Shown: positions 9,136 to 17,930 of the stretch, piece after piece | Layout of the letters: each line of letters opens with the position of its first letter | How positions within the stretch are numbered: position 1 is the stretch's first letter | Source: CANMUM01 sp965263365 | GTDB taxonomy: Bacteria; Pseudomonadota; Alphaproteobacteria; Rhodobacterales; Rhodobacteraceae | Direction: 5' to 3' | DNA: 64,000 nt | NCBI GenBank assembly: GCA_965263365.1 | Contig: OZ253672.1 | Coordinates: 1,116,001-1,180,000 of the forward strand | Translations under genes and position numbers: made by a program | Notes under the pieces: generated by a model | Databases searched by the model: none | What the model saw: the letters and a program-made list of their open reading frames with translations, nothing else | What the model was told of the DNA's origin: nothing

Positions 9136-9675
9136 TTATTTAGAATTCAACAAACTTCGCTGAAAAGCAACAACCTCTTGAAAAAGGTGCTTCCTTTCCT
9201 CAGGTGACAAGAAACGTCCAAGCTCAACTGTGCGGTTTTGACTACTTAACGTCACATAGTTGGGAACCGGTCCCTTATCGCTCATTTTGACCTGAACCCA
9301 ATGCGGCACTGTCTTAAATTCATGTTTGCGCCCATTCGGCTCCACATGCGTCAAATAAAGCTGTTGATCATTAATTTTTAGAATTTCATGCCGCTTCATC
9401 TGATAATTCACCGCCCAAAACGCCGCAAACATGAATAATGCCGGCAGCAAAAAAAAGATAAACAGAAATCGTTCTGCGCTCGCAATTAGCGCTGAATTAT
9501 AGTTTTCAATCAATATGAGGGCGATAAATACAGCAATGAATTTTGCCATAACCAGTAATAAAATACTCCAAACAACACGCGCTTGGCCTTTTTTGCCGAG
9601 CGACGAATGAGGTTTTAAGACGCGATAATATTCCATAAATGATTGAGTGAAAATGGCGCTCGTGTAGAGCGCCAT
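9136..9675 (-). CDS. DUF2244 integral membrane protein
   Basis: The 179-residue protein has the DUF2244 layout: YYRVLKPHSSL near residue 17, two membrane helices (about 33-55 and 70-90), then a cytosolic beta domain with HEFKTVPHWVQVK, NRTVELGRFLSPEERKHLF and a C-terminal helix. It starts 5 bp after ctaD, so both are probably on one transcript; DUF2244 genes are often near cytochrome oxidase genes in alphaproteobacteria. A later ATG at residue 14 is a possible alternative start. The molecular function is unknown. Confidence 0.8.
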   Translation of the reverse strand: MALYTSAIFTQSFMEYYRVLKPHSSLGKKGQARVVWSILLLVMAKFIAVFIALILIENYNSALIASAERFLFIFFLLPALFMFAAFWAVNYQMKRHEILKINDQQLYLTHVEPNGRKHEFKTVPHWVQVKMSDKGPVPNYVTLSSQNRTVELGRFLSPEERKHLFQEVVAFQRSLLNSK

Positions 9676-9680
9676 TGTGA

Positions 9681-11372
9681 TTAGTGATGATCATGATCCC
9701 ACATATCAGGCGTAGGAAGCTGCTCGAACGTATGCTCAGGGGGTGGGTTTGGCAAAGTCCACTCCAAAGTTTCCGCATATTTGCCCCAATAAGAAGGCTC
9801 GCTGACCTTGCGTCCGTAAAATATCGTATAAAACACGATGCCAATAAAGAACACAAAGCTTAAGAACGAAAGGAAAGCCCCGTAACTTGCGATTTTATTC
9901 CAGTAGGCAAAAAGCTCGTTCACCTCAATGTAGCGACGCGGCATTCCTTGATTGCCCAAGAAGTGCATAGGGAAAAAGGTTATGTTCGTGCTAATAAAGA
10001 ATGTCCAGAACTGAAGTTTTCCTGCCCACTCCGGATATTGACGGCCCGACATTTTGCCAATCCAATAGTAAGTCCCCGCAAAAATACAGAAGACAGCACC
10101 GATCGACATCACATAGTGGAAGTGCGCAATCACAAAATAAGTGTCGTGGAAAATCCGATCAACAGGCGCTTGTGATAACACAATCCCCGTCACACCGCCG
10201 ACTGTGAACAAGAAAATAAATCCAACTGCGTATAGCATCGGTGTTTTCAATTCGATCTGACCGCCCCACATCGTCGCAATCCAAGAGAAAATCTTAATAC
10301 CTGTCGGCACCGCGATGACCATTGTGGCCAACATGAAATAGAATTGCTCAGTTGACGAAATACCGGCTGTAAACATGTGGTGCGCCCAAACGACAAAGCC
10401 GAGTGCACCAATGCCAACCATTGCATAAACCATTGGCAGATAGCCAAAAATCGGCTTCTTAGAGAAAGTTGAGATCACGTGAGAAATGATACCAAAGCCC
10501 GGCAAAATGATCATGTAAACTTCAGGATGACCGAAGAACCACAGTAAGTGCTGGTAAAGCAATGGATCACCACCGGCGCTCGCGTCAAAAAATGCTGTGC
10601 CGAAATTGCGATCGGTGATCAACATAGTGATTGCGCCCGCTAAAACGGGAAGCGAAAGTAAGATCAAAAAGGCCGTAATAATAATCGACCACGCGAAAAG
10701 CGGGGCTTTATGGATCGTCATTCCAGGCGCACGCATATTCAAGAATGTCGTGATCATATTGATCCCGCCCAAAATTGAAGAGGCCCCTGATAAGTGAACG
10801 GCAAAGAGAGCCAAATCAGTTGAAAAGCCTGGCTCAAGCACCGAAAGCGGCGCATATAAAACCCAACCGATCCCTGACCCTGCCTGTCCATCACCGCCTG
10901 GCACAAAAAGCGAAAGAACGGCAAGTGAAGACCCGGCGACATAGAGCCAATAAGAAAGATTGTTAAGACGTGGGAACGCCATATCAGGCGCGCCAATCAT
11001 GAGGGGCATAAAATAGTTACCAAAACCACCAAATAGAGCGGGAATCACAACGAAGAACATCATCAAAATGCCGTGCGCTGTGATCATCACATTCCACAAA
11101 TGTCCGTTCGGGGTACAATTCCCGTCCATATTCGTGAGGTTAATTGATCCCAAAATACCTAGCCCGTCGGGATTAACAGCCTCCATACACATATATTGAA
11201 CGCCCGGATCCATAAGCTCCAAACGCATATACATTGTCATCAAGACGGAAACGAAACCTAAAAATCCGGCTGTGAAAAGATATAAAATACCAATGTCTTT
11301 GTGATTAGTGGACATGAACCAGCGTTCAAAAAAACCACGTTCATAATGATGTGGATGTGAAGCATCAACCAT
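9681..11372 (-). CDS. ctaD: Cytochrome c oxidase subunit I (aa3 type)
   Basis: The 563-residue, 12-helix catalytic subunit of heme-copper oxidase is complete. The opening WFMSTNHKDIGILY, the CuB/Tyr-His region WFFGHPEVYMIILPGFGIIS (residues ~275-295), HHMFTAGIS and the heme-ligand segment VIAHFHYVMSIGA are all visible. It reduces oxygen and pumps protons across the inner membrane. Only a DUF2244 gene accompanies it here; subunits II (ctaC) and III (ctaE) are not in the window. Confidence 0.97.
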   Translation of the reverse strand: MVDASHPHHYERGFFERWFMSTNHKDIGILYLFTAGFLGFVSVLMTMYMRLELMDPGVQYMCMEAVNPDGLGILGSINLTNMDGNCTPNGHLWNVMITAHGILMMFFVVIPALFGGFGNYFMPLMIGAPDMAFPRLNNLSYWLYVAGSSLAVLSLFVPGGDGQAGSGIGWVLYAPLSVLEPGFSTDLALFAVHLSGASSILGGINMITTFLNMRAPGMTIHKAPLFAWSIIITAFLILLSLPVLAGAITMLITDRNFGTAFFDASAGGDPLLYQHLLWFFGHPEVYMIILPGFGIISHVISTFSKKPIFGYLPMVYAMVGIGALGFVVWAHHMFTAGISSTEQFYFMLATMVIAVPTGIKIFSWIATMWGGQIELKTPMLYAVGFIFLFTVGGVTGIVLSQAPVDRIFHDTYFVIAHFHYVMSIGAVFCIFAGTYYWIGKMSGRQYPEWAGKLQFWTFFISTNITFFPMHFLGNQGMPRRYIEVNELFAYWNKIASYGAFLSFLSFVFFIGIVFYTIFYGRKVSEPSYWGKYAETLEWTLPNPPPEHTFEQLPTPDMWDHDHH

Positions 11373-11643
11373 ATAAAACTCTCCCGAGAATGACCGTATT
11401 TAACTTGAGTAAACTCAACTCTATCACCCAATCTTTTAAACCGAGCTTACAGTTTTCTCAATCCCGAATTACACCCTATCTTAAGAGAAATTGCTTTTTT
11501 TTAGGAAATTTTACCTAAAATCAAATGAGATCAGCTAATTAAACACATAAATTCCGTCATAAGGGGCGCACGAGGCAAATTGTCGCATCTTTACAAAAGG
11601 AGAAAAAACATTCCAGTATCCGATATTAATCGGCAAAGTTAAG

Positions 11644-12555
11644 CTATCCCTCAAATCCTAACGCGCGCATGATTGAAATCACTTCGTCTGGCCCTTTTTG
11701 AGGCCAAAAAACGGCCATTTGCGAAAAATACCAAGCCAAATACGCGTCAAAGTTCTTGGGCTCAGATTCGAACGCCGCTAGTCTTTGGGCGAAGTTAAAA
11801 CCGTCATCAAAACGTAAACCGATATGCGAAAAATCAATATCGCCAAAGAATAAAGCCGGCCTATGCCAAAAATATCCGCGCAATGCGACCGTTGAATTTA
11901 AACTCGCGACCAAAGTGGCATGGTTCAAGGCTATATCAAGATCTTCCGTCGACCTGACAAGCGCACATTCATAGGCAGTTTCTTGAAGTGCGTCCAACTC
12001 TTCTTTTTCATAGTCATAGTTGGGGTGCAATCGGTACTTGATTTCACGCTCAGGACAAATATGCCGCAAATAAAGCAACATTTCAATCGCACTCATATCA
12101 TCCTCTGACCGCCTTGAAAGAAGTTGCCCCTGCAACGGAACGAGAATTGCCCCTTGTGGGCTCCGATCCGACGGCCTAATCTCGGATTTAAACACACGCT
12201 TTGATATCGGTAGGCAGCGTTTTTGAAGCCGCTGAAGCTCTTCTTCGTCGGGCTGAAATTTCGCGCGCGCCATTCTAAATTCCGAGCGCAAGCCGGCTTT
12301 TTCAACCGTTAGATAAGGACGGCACCCCAGTAGGCGAATCGAGTAAACATTTTCCTTTAGTGTTAGCGCCTTTTGAACAATCGCATAGTCTTCGTGTTCG
12401 CCCGCCGCTTGCAAGCTTTCTGAATTTTGTAATTTAAGCGCAACTTGGTGGCCCCGTTCGTCAAGTTGTCCAAGTAAATCGATCCAAAACTGCGCCTTGC
12501 CGGATTTAATTCGCTGGATCGTTTCCAAGTCATGGTAAAGAGACACGTAAGCCAT
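11644..12555 (-). CDS. Capsule-type glycosyltransferase-like protein (KpsC/KpsS-like)
   Basis: The 303-residue protein resembles the Capsule_synth (Kdo-transferase) group: GAILVPLQGQLLSRRS begins the C-terminal half, followed by DMSAIEMLLYLRHICPE, a YRLHPNYDY segment like the RPHP motif of these enzymes, and VASLNSTVALRGYFWHRPALFFG, where an invariant Asn-Ser/Thr precedes the small helix. It probably acts in the cytoplasm on surface polysaccharide. It lies 6 bp after lipB on the same strand. The assignment is from motif resemblance only; the donor and acceptor are unknown. Confidence 0.6.
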   Translation of the reverse strand: MAYVSLYHDLETIQRIKSGKAQFWIDLLGQLDERGHQVALKLQNSESLQAAGEHEDYAIVQKALTLKENVYSIRLLGCRPYLTVEKAGLRSEFRMARAKFQPDEEELQRLQKRCLPISKRVFKSEIRPSDRSPQGAILVPLQGQLLSRRSEDDMSAIEMLLYLRHICPEREIKYRLHPNYDYEKEELDALQETAYECALVRSTEDLDIALNHATLVASLNSTVALRGYFWHRPALFFGDIDFSHIGLRFDDGFNFAQRLAAFESEPKNFDAYLAWYFSQMAVFWPQKGPDEVISIMRALGFEG

Positions 12556-12561
12556 GGGTGT

Positions 12562-13206
12562 CTAATCAAAACTCAACTCAAAGCGCGCCCTTAGCGCCAT
12601 ATCAAATTCTTCCATCGTGATCATTTGCCCCAAATCCATAAAACTCGTCACACCGTGCGCACGAATTCCGCAAGGAACTATGCCCGAAAAATGCTCTAAA
12701 TCTGGGTTAATATTAATTGAAATCCCGTGATAACTCACCCATTTCTTTAACCGAATTCCAACCGCAGCAATCTTCTCTTCGAGGATCTCCCCGTTCATAT
12801 CGCGACCTTTTTCGGGGCGCGGCACCCAAACGCCCACACGCCCGTCTCGTACCTCACCGTGAATATTAAACTCCGCCAAAGTCGAAATCACCCAATTCTC
12901 AAGCTGGCTCACAAATTTGCGGATGTCACGCCCGCGCCGATTGAGATCAAGCATCACATAAACAACACGCTGACCGGGGCCATGATAGGTATATTGCCCG
13001 CCTCGACCCGCCTTATAGACGGGAAAGCGGTCTGGGGATACAAGATCTTCTTTTTGCGCAGAGGTTCCAGCGGTGTAAAGAGGTGGATGTTCTAAAGACC
13101 AAATAACTTCCTTAGCGCCTTCCGCGATCAAGGCAACTTCTCTTTCCATTGTTGCAATCGCGTCCTCGTAATCAACGAGCGTTTCCGAATATCGCCACTT
13201 CACCAT
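12562..13206 (-). CDS. lipB: Octanoyl-[ACP]:protein N-octanoyltransferase LipB
   Basis: LipB moves octanoyl groups from ACP to the lipoyl domains of 2-oxo acid dehydrogenases. The 214-residue product shows RGGQYTYHGPGQRVVYVMLDL near residue 70, KKWVSYHGISININPDL, and the catalytic Cys in GIVPCGI with the paired Lys in the preceding segment. The ATG at 13206 is taken as start; a TTG at 13215 is possible but neither has a clear Shine-Dalgarno sequence. It is divergent from the broken kdsD-like gene. Confidence 0.93.
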   Translation of the reverse strand: MVKWRYSETLVDYEDAIATMEREVALIAEGAKEVIWSLEHPPLYTAGTSAQKEDLVSPDRFPVYKAGRGGQYTYHGPGQRVVYVMLDLNRRGRDIRKFVSQLENWVISTLAEFNIHGEVRDGRVGVWVPRPEKGRDMNGEILEEKIAAVGIRLKKWVSYHGISININPDLEHFSGIVPCGIRAHGVTSFMDLGQMITMEEFDMALRARFELSFD

Positions 13207-13333
13207 AGATGACAATTATTATTAAGTGTAAATGCCGTCAAGCACTGATCTCAATAGCATCTTAAAGAAGTGCCCCCCAAACGCGAATTGCCAAGTTTGG
13301 AGATTTGGAATATAGAGAGGAAAAGGGCTGAAA

Positions 13334-14279
13334 ATGACCAAAATCGCCAAACATGTTTTTGAAACTGCGACACAAGCACTCAACGAATTTAAAAATTTTG
13401 ATAAATGCGGGGAAGCCGCCCAGATGATCGCAGAAAATAACAAGACGCTTATCATTTAACAAGACGCTTATCATTTCAGGGATCGGAAAATCCGATCACG
13501 TCGCGCGCAAACTCGCAAGCACATTTAGATCACTTGGACGCGAGGCGCATTTCATTCACCCTTCTGAGGCAAGTCACGGCGACCTCGGTTCTTTTGCAAA
13601 TGGTGCGCTTGCGCTGCTCTTCTCAAATTCGGGTGAAACGTCTGAGCTCTCTGATATTATCCATTTTTGTCAATATGAAAACAACCCGATCATTTCCGTT
13701 ACTGCCGACGATCACAGCACGCTAGCGCAAGCTTCTACAATTTGTATTGCTTACGGCCAAATTGACGAAGCAGATCAAAATGGACTCGCCCCAACCACGT
13801 CCACGACGCTTGCGAGCACAATTGGCGACGCGCTTGCGCTTGAATATGCAGGGTTGAAGAATTTTAAAACCTCAGATTTTGCCCACTTGCATCCGCGTGG
13901 TCGTTTAGGGGCAAAGCTTCGGAAAGTTTCAGACGTCATGAAAACAGGAAATGATCTCCCCATTCTTTCTGCCCAAGAGGACATGAAGAAGGTCTTATAT
14001 GTTTTAAGTGAGAAGCAAATGGGCATCGCAATTTTACTCGATGACACGCAAATTTTGGGAGTGATTACGGATGGCGATATTCGGCGAAATTCTCAAGATT
14101 TGTGGGAAAGGAACCCCTTGGATATTGCCACAAAAACGCCGCACAGCGTTGATCCCGATCTATTTATTGAAGATGCCGTTAAAAGAATGAGCGAAACAGC
14201 GATCACGCAGCTTCTTGTCACAAAAAATGATAAATTAGTGGGTGTTTTGCATCTTCATGACTGTATGAATTTGTCATGA
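13334..14279 (+). pseudogene. kdsD: Arabinose-5-phosphate isomerase-like gene (KdsD/KpsF) broken by a tandem duplication
   Basis: Frame 1 starts at ATG 13334 and stops after 41 codons (13457-13459). The rest of the protein continues in another frame to 14279: a SIS domain with SGIGKSDHVARKLA, HPSEASHGDLG, FSNSGETSEL and GLAPTTSTTLA, then two CBS domains. The cause is a perfect 19-bp duplication at 13438-13476; deleting one copy restores a continuous 308-residue protein. KdsD/KpsF converts ribulose-5-phosphate to arabinose-5-phosphate for Kdo synthesis. As read, no start codon serves the second frame upstream of the SIS domain. It may be a true pseudogene, a reversible switch, or an assembly error. 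Confidence 0.88.
13438..13476. repeat. Perfect 19-bp tandem duplication inside the kdsD-like gene
   Basis: The unit AACAAGACGCTTATCATTT occurs at 13439-13457 and again at 13458-13476, with one further matching base to the left. The added length is not a multiple of three and creates a TAA at the junction. Confidence 0.97.
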
Positions 14280-14368
14280 AATCAAGGCTTTCTTAAAAAA
14301 GTATGCTTTTCTTCAAATAACCTCTTCACAATGCTCTTAACCGTTGATATAGACACGCCACCATTTAG

Positions 14369-14455
14369 GCGGTCGTGGCGGAATTGGTAGACGCGCAGCG
14401 TTGAGGTCGCTGTTCCTTAACCGGAGTGGAAGTTCGAGTCTTCTCGACCGCACCA
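14369..14455 (+). tRNA. tRNA-Leu (GAG)
   Basis: The acceptor stem GCGGTCG pairs with CGACCGC at 14445-14451, and CCA is encoded at 14453-14455. The anticodon stem CAGCG/CGCTG encloses TTGAGGT, giving anticodon GAG. A long variable arm typical of a type II Leu tRNA follows, then AGTTCGAGTC as the T loop. Confidence 0.96.
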
Positions 14456-14470
14456 AATGAGTGAAAATGT

Positions 14471-14547
14471 CGGGGCGTGGCGCAGCCTGGTAGCGCACCT
14501 GTTTTGGGTACAGGGGGTCGTGAGTTCGAATCTCGCCGCCCCGACCA
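14471..14547 (+). tRNA. tRNA-Pro (TGG)
   Basis: CGGGGCG at the 5' end pairs with CGCCCCG at 14537-14543, followed by discriminator A and encoded CCA. The anticodon stem CCTGT/ACAGG encloses TTTGGGT, giving TGG. It lies 15 bp after tRNA-Leu, so both are probably cut from one transcript. Confidence 0.96.
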
Positions 14548-14852
14548 CTTTCACTGGACTTACATCACCAAATTAATCTGATTGAAATTAAATCATTCGC
14601 GTTCGACACCTTCAAAACCGTATGTTTGCGAAAAATAGAATGAAATGGGACGCTATAAGTGAGACATCAAAAGAATGAGCCCTGCTCAACTACAGGTGAG
14701 AAACCGATGCCGTTGTGACCTCTTCAAATTCAAATTTACATTTTCCTTAAATGCAAAACACAATTTTAGGAGCCCCCTCGACACTCCGACAAAATATACT
14801 TATCTTTACAAAAAAATATTTGTTACAATTCTGATAATATAATTAAGCTTTA
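14548..14852. other. 305-bp gap with no gene seen
   Basis: The stretch between tRNA-Pro and the first glycosyltransferase holds no convincing frame. The last 60 bp are very AT-rich (TTTACA at 14805, GATAATATAAT near 14833) and probably contain the promoter of the downstream cassette, but no hexamer pair has ideal spacing. Confidence 0.5.
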
Positions 14853-16028
14853 ATGAGCAACATGCTGCCCTATCAAGACTATTCTCGGACAGTCTTCACA
14901 ACAATGAAGAATGAAGCGCCTTATATGCTCGAGTGGATAGCGTATCATTTGTCGATCGGCTTTACACATTTTGCAATCCTTACAAATAACTGCTCAGACG
15001 AAACAGAAAAGATTGCACGGAATTTAGCACGAGCCGGCCTTGTCAGCCATAGAAACAATCCCGAACCTTATCCGCTCGGCCCTCAGAAAACTGGCTATAA
15101 CCGCATGAGACGCCTAGCCGCATTTTCAGAGTGCGAATGGATGATGACACTCGATTGTGATGAATTTTTGCGCATTGATGTCGGAAATGGTCACCTCGAT
15201 GATTTATTCTCAGCCATTGGGGATAATGCAAAAGCAATATCATTTAATTGGCAGCTATTTGGAAATTCAGGCCATGTGAAACTTCAAGAAAGAACGCTTC
15301 CCAATTTTACAAAAGCGATTCACCCACTCCAAGCTCGCCCCTATGAGGCGCGCCCTTTTAAAACGCTTTATAAAAACGGATATTTTGAAAAGCTAGGAAC
15401 CCATCGTCCCATTAATTTTTTAATAAGTAAGTCGAACGAGTTTGATTGGATCGATGCAGACGGCGTTTCGATTAAGAACTTGACACGAATGCGTCATTGG
15501 CACGCGCAACCCAACGGTTTCGGTTTTGGAACTGCGCTCGGACGCATCAATCATTATGCGCTAAGATCACTTGAGAGCTTTATTTTAAAATGGTCACGAG
15601 GCTTTGTTCATCCTAATGCACCGACTGTGCGTGGCAAAGGTCGACCGATAGATTATTGGCAACTCTTTAACTGGAATGATGTTAAGGAAGATAAGATATT
15701 GGAACATTCAGATCGTACCATTCAATATTATGATGCGCTTATTGACATCGATAAAAAATTTGAACGTTTTCAAACTCAAAGCTATGAAATGCACCGCAAG
15801 CAAGCTCAAGAAATTCGCAAGATAGACCCGGACCTCATTCAAGAACTCAAAGATCACAAAACTTCCGAACGCACTCAACCGCTTCCAGATTTCTCAAAAT
15901 TTGGTTGCCCACCTGTTGGAAACGAACTTTTTATTAATATAAATAACCTCCGAAAAAAACTGGAGCATAGTTGCCTGCCACAAAGTCTCATTGAAAATTT
16001 ATATACAGAGGACCTTCCCTCCCGATAA
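14853..16028 (+). CDS. Glycosyltransferase family 2-like protein (copy 1 of a tandem pair)
   Basis: The 391-residue GT-A-type protein has FTTMKNEAPYMLEWIAYHL, the nucleotide-binding loop LTNNCSDETEKIA and the metal-binding MTLDCDEFLRID (residues ~90-115), then QKTGYNRMRRL before it. It matches the group of Glyco_tranf_2_4 enzymes that decorate surface polysaccharides or proteins. It is clearly paralogous to the next gene and overlaps it by one base (TAATG). There is no signal peptide. The sugar and acceptor are unknown. The Shine-Dalgarno sequence is weak; an ATG at 14862 is an alternative start. Confidence 0.85.
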   Translation: MSNMLPYQDYSRTVFTTMKNEAPYMLEWIAYHLSIGFTHFAILTNNCSDETEKIARNLARAGLVSHRNNPEPYPLGPQKTGYNRMRRLAAFSECEWMMTLDCDEFLRIDVGNGHLDDLFSAIGDNAKAISFNWQLFGNSGHVKLQERTLPNFTKAIHPLQARPYEARPFKTLYKNGYFEKLGTHRPINFLISKSNEFDWIDADGVSIKNLTRMRHWHAQPNGFGFGTALGRINHYALRSLESFILKWSRGFVHPNAPTVRGKGRPIDYWQLFNWNDVKEDKILEHSDRTIQYYDALIDIDKKFERFQTQSYEMHRKQAQEIRKIDPDLIQELKDHKTSERTQPLPDFSKFGCPPVGNELFININNLRKKLEHSCLPQSLIENLYTEDLPSR

Positions 16029-17197
16029 TGACTTCTCTTCCAAGCGCTTATAATTACGAATACGTGATTCTGACAACAATGAAGGACGAAGGTCCCTACT
16101 TGCTGGATTGGGTTGCCCACCATCTTTCGATCGGTTTTACACATATTGTGGTGCTTACTAACGACTGTTCTGACGGTACGGAAAAGATTTGTCGCAACTT
16201 AGAAAAAATAGGAATTTTAACTCACGCAGCCAATCCAGCCCCCTATCCGCGCGGCATACAAAAAACCGCTTATCAAAGGATGAGGCGCCTAGACGCTGTT
16301 CAAAACGCGAAATGGCTTATGCCCCTAGATGTTGACGAATATCTCCGCATTGATGTGGGGGATGGGCAGCTAGAAGATCTATTTCGTGAAATCGGCGGAG
16401 ATTTTGCAGCTATTTCATTTATGTGGCAGATATTTGGAAACGCGGACATTCGGGAACTCGAAGATAAGCCCACACCGCAGCAATTCACCAAATGCGCTGC
16501 CGAATTACAACTTCATCCCTATCACATTCGGGGACTAAAAACGCTATATCAACAAAAATACTTCGCACAAATTGGCACTCATCGCCCCCTAAAACCGATC
16601 AAGGCCGCTCAAAATTGGCCTTGGCTTGACGCAAATGGTGTAGATATGCCCCATATGTACGATAAAGGAACATGGATGGCGCTTCCAAATGGTATTGGTT
16701 TCGGAAACATCTTAGGGCGTGTTAACCACTATGCGCTTCGTTCGCGTGATGCGTTTTATCTCAAGTGGAAGCGAGGTTTTGTAAACCGAAAAAGTGCAGG
16801 AATTCGGGGCGAAGAAAACCCAAAGTCCTACTGGCAGTGTTTTAATTGGAATATCGCAGAAAATTCTGACATTCTCAAAAAGACTACCCACAGCCGTATA
16901 TTCAAAAACAAACTACTCGAAATCCCGAAGATCCAACGCCTTCATGACAAAGCATTTGAATTTCATAAAGACAGCGTTACTAAACTCAAAGAAGACAAAA
17001 GCTGGATCGATGAAATTGACCAAATTCTTGATAATTGCGGTGATGGAACCAGCTACAAAGATTTTTCAATGGAAAATATTGAGCACCCGTGGAAAAATTG
17101 GCAATTTCGCCCACAGCAGTTTAGCCAAGTGACAACAAATTCTATTTTAGATACAAGGCTCATTGAACGTCACCATCAAAGGTTATCATGGACTTAA
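16028..17197 (+). CDS. Glycosyltransferase family 2-like protein (copy 2 of a tandem pair)
   Basis: The 389-residue paralogue of the preceding gene shares ILTTMKDEGPYLLDWVAHHL, LTNDCSDGTEKI, QKTAYQRMRRLDA and the DxD-type MPLDVDEYLRID, and the later GxNHYALRS and W(S/K)RGFV segments. The pair therefore arose by tandem duplication and diverged; the C-terminal 100 residues differ most. The last ten bases overlap the CcdA-like gene, so the genes are translationally linked. The acceptor and sugar are unknown. Confidence 0.85.
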   Translation: MTSLPSAYNYEYVILTTMKDEGPYLLDWVAHHLSIGFTHIVVLTNDCSDGTEKICRNLEKIGILTHAANPAPYPRGIQKTAYQRMRRLDAVQNAKWLMPLDVDEYLRIDVGDGQLEDLFREIGGDFAAISFMWQIFGNADIRELEDKPTPQQFTKCAAELQLHPYHIRGLKTLYQQKYFAQIGTHRPLKPIKAAQNWPWLDANGVDMPHMYDKGTWMALPNGIGFGNILGRVNHYALRSRDAFYLKWKRGFVNRKSAGIRGEENPKSYWQCFNWNIAENSDILKKTTHSRIFKNKLLEIPKIQRLHDKAFEFHKDSVTKLKEDKSWIDEIDQILDNCGDGTSYKDFSMENIEHPWKNWQFRPQQFSQVTTNSILDTRLIERHHQRLSWT

Positions 17198-17928
17198 TAT
17201 CTCAATCCTTTTTCATTGCTGCTGCAATTTCATTCGCCTTTGGTCTCCTCAGTTTTTTGTCGCCTTGTGTGCTCCCTATTGTTCCAGCTTATCTCGCATT
17301 TATGTCTGGAAACTCAATTGAACAGCTCAAAAATGGAGATGAAAAACAAAAACTTGTGATGACATCAATATTTTTTGTGTTAGGGCTTTCCGTTGCTTTT
17401 TTGATTATGGCGCTTACCTTTAATAGACTTGCCACAAGCGTTTTGATTTACAAGGATATTTTTACTCAAATCGCTGGAATCGTGATTATTATATTTGGAT
17501 TTCATTTTTTGGGCCTATTTCGGTTCACTTTTTTGACGCGCGAACTGCGCGTGGATTTTAAGCGTGATGATAAGTCAGCCCTGAGTGCCTTTTTACTTGG
17601 CCTTGCATTTGCAATCGGCTGGTCACCTTGCCTCGGGCCTGCGATTTCTACAATTTTAAGCATGACAGCTAGCCAAGATACACTCGCTCGCGCTGCAGGG
17701 CTCGCCGTGTTTTATGTTCTTGGTCTGGGCTTACCATTTATTTTTGTCGCAATGTATATCGAGAAATTTATGCCAAAAAGTGCACGTCTCAATCGATTTT
17801 TACCATTTATCGAGAAAAGCATGGGATTGTTGCTCGTATTTGTTGGCGCCTTTATGGCGATCGGTTGGTTTAACCAATTCGCACTATGGCTTAACGAGAG
17901 TTTCCCAATTTTGCAGATGTTTGGTTAA
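17188..17928 (+). CDS. ccdA: CcdA/DsbD-like thiol-disulfide transmembrane protein
   Basis: The 246-residue protein has about six membrane helices. The two reactive Cys-Pro motifs of the CcdA family are present: LSFLSPCVLPIVPAYLAFMSG near residue 25 and AIGWSPCLGPAIS near residue 145. The family passes reducing equivalents from cytoplasmic thioredoxin across the inner membrane for cytochrome c maturation or periplasmic thiol reduction. Its location inside a glycosyltransferase-P450 cassette and not with ccm or resA genes is odd. Confidence 0.9.
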   Translation: MDLISQSFFIAAAISFAFGLLSFLSPCVLPIVPAYLAFMSGNSIEQLKNGDEKQKLVMTSIFFVLGLSVAFLIMALTFNRLATSVLIYKDIFTQIAGIVIIIFGFHFLGLFRFTFLTRELRVDFKRDDKSALSAFLLGLAFAIGWSPCLGPAISTILSMTASQDTLARAAGLAVFYVLGLGLPFIFVAMYIEKFMPKSARLNRFLPFIEKSMGLLLVFVGAFMAIGWFNQFALWLNESFPILQMFG

Positions 17929-17930
17929 CT

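Noticed and set aside
11490..11640. Hairpins upstream of ctaD and after the capsule-type transferase gene (for example CCGAT/ATCGG at 11620-11633)
   Set aside because: The stems are short or AT-only and lack adjacent T-runs, so they are not supported as terminators or operators.
13222..13474. Minus-strand open frames opposite the start of the kdsD-like gene
   Set aside because: They are shadows of the real coding strand and extend across the duplicated block.
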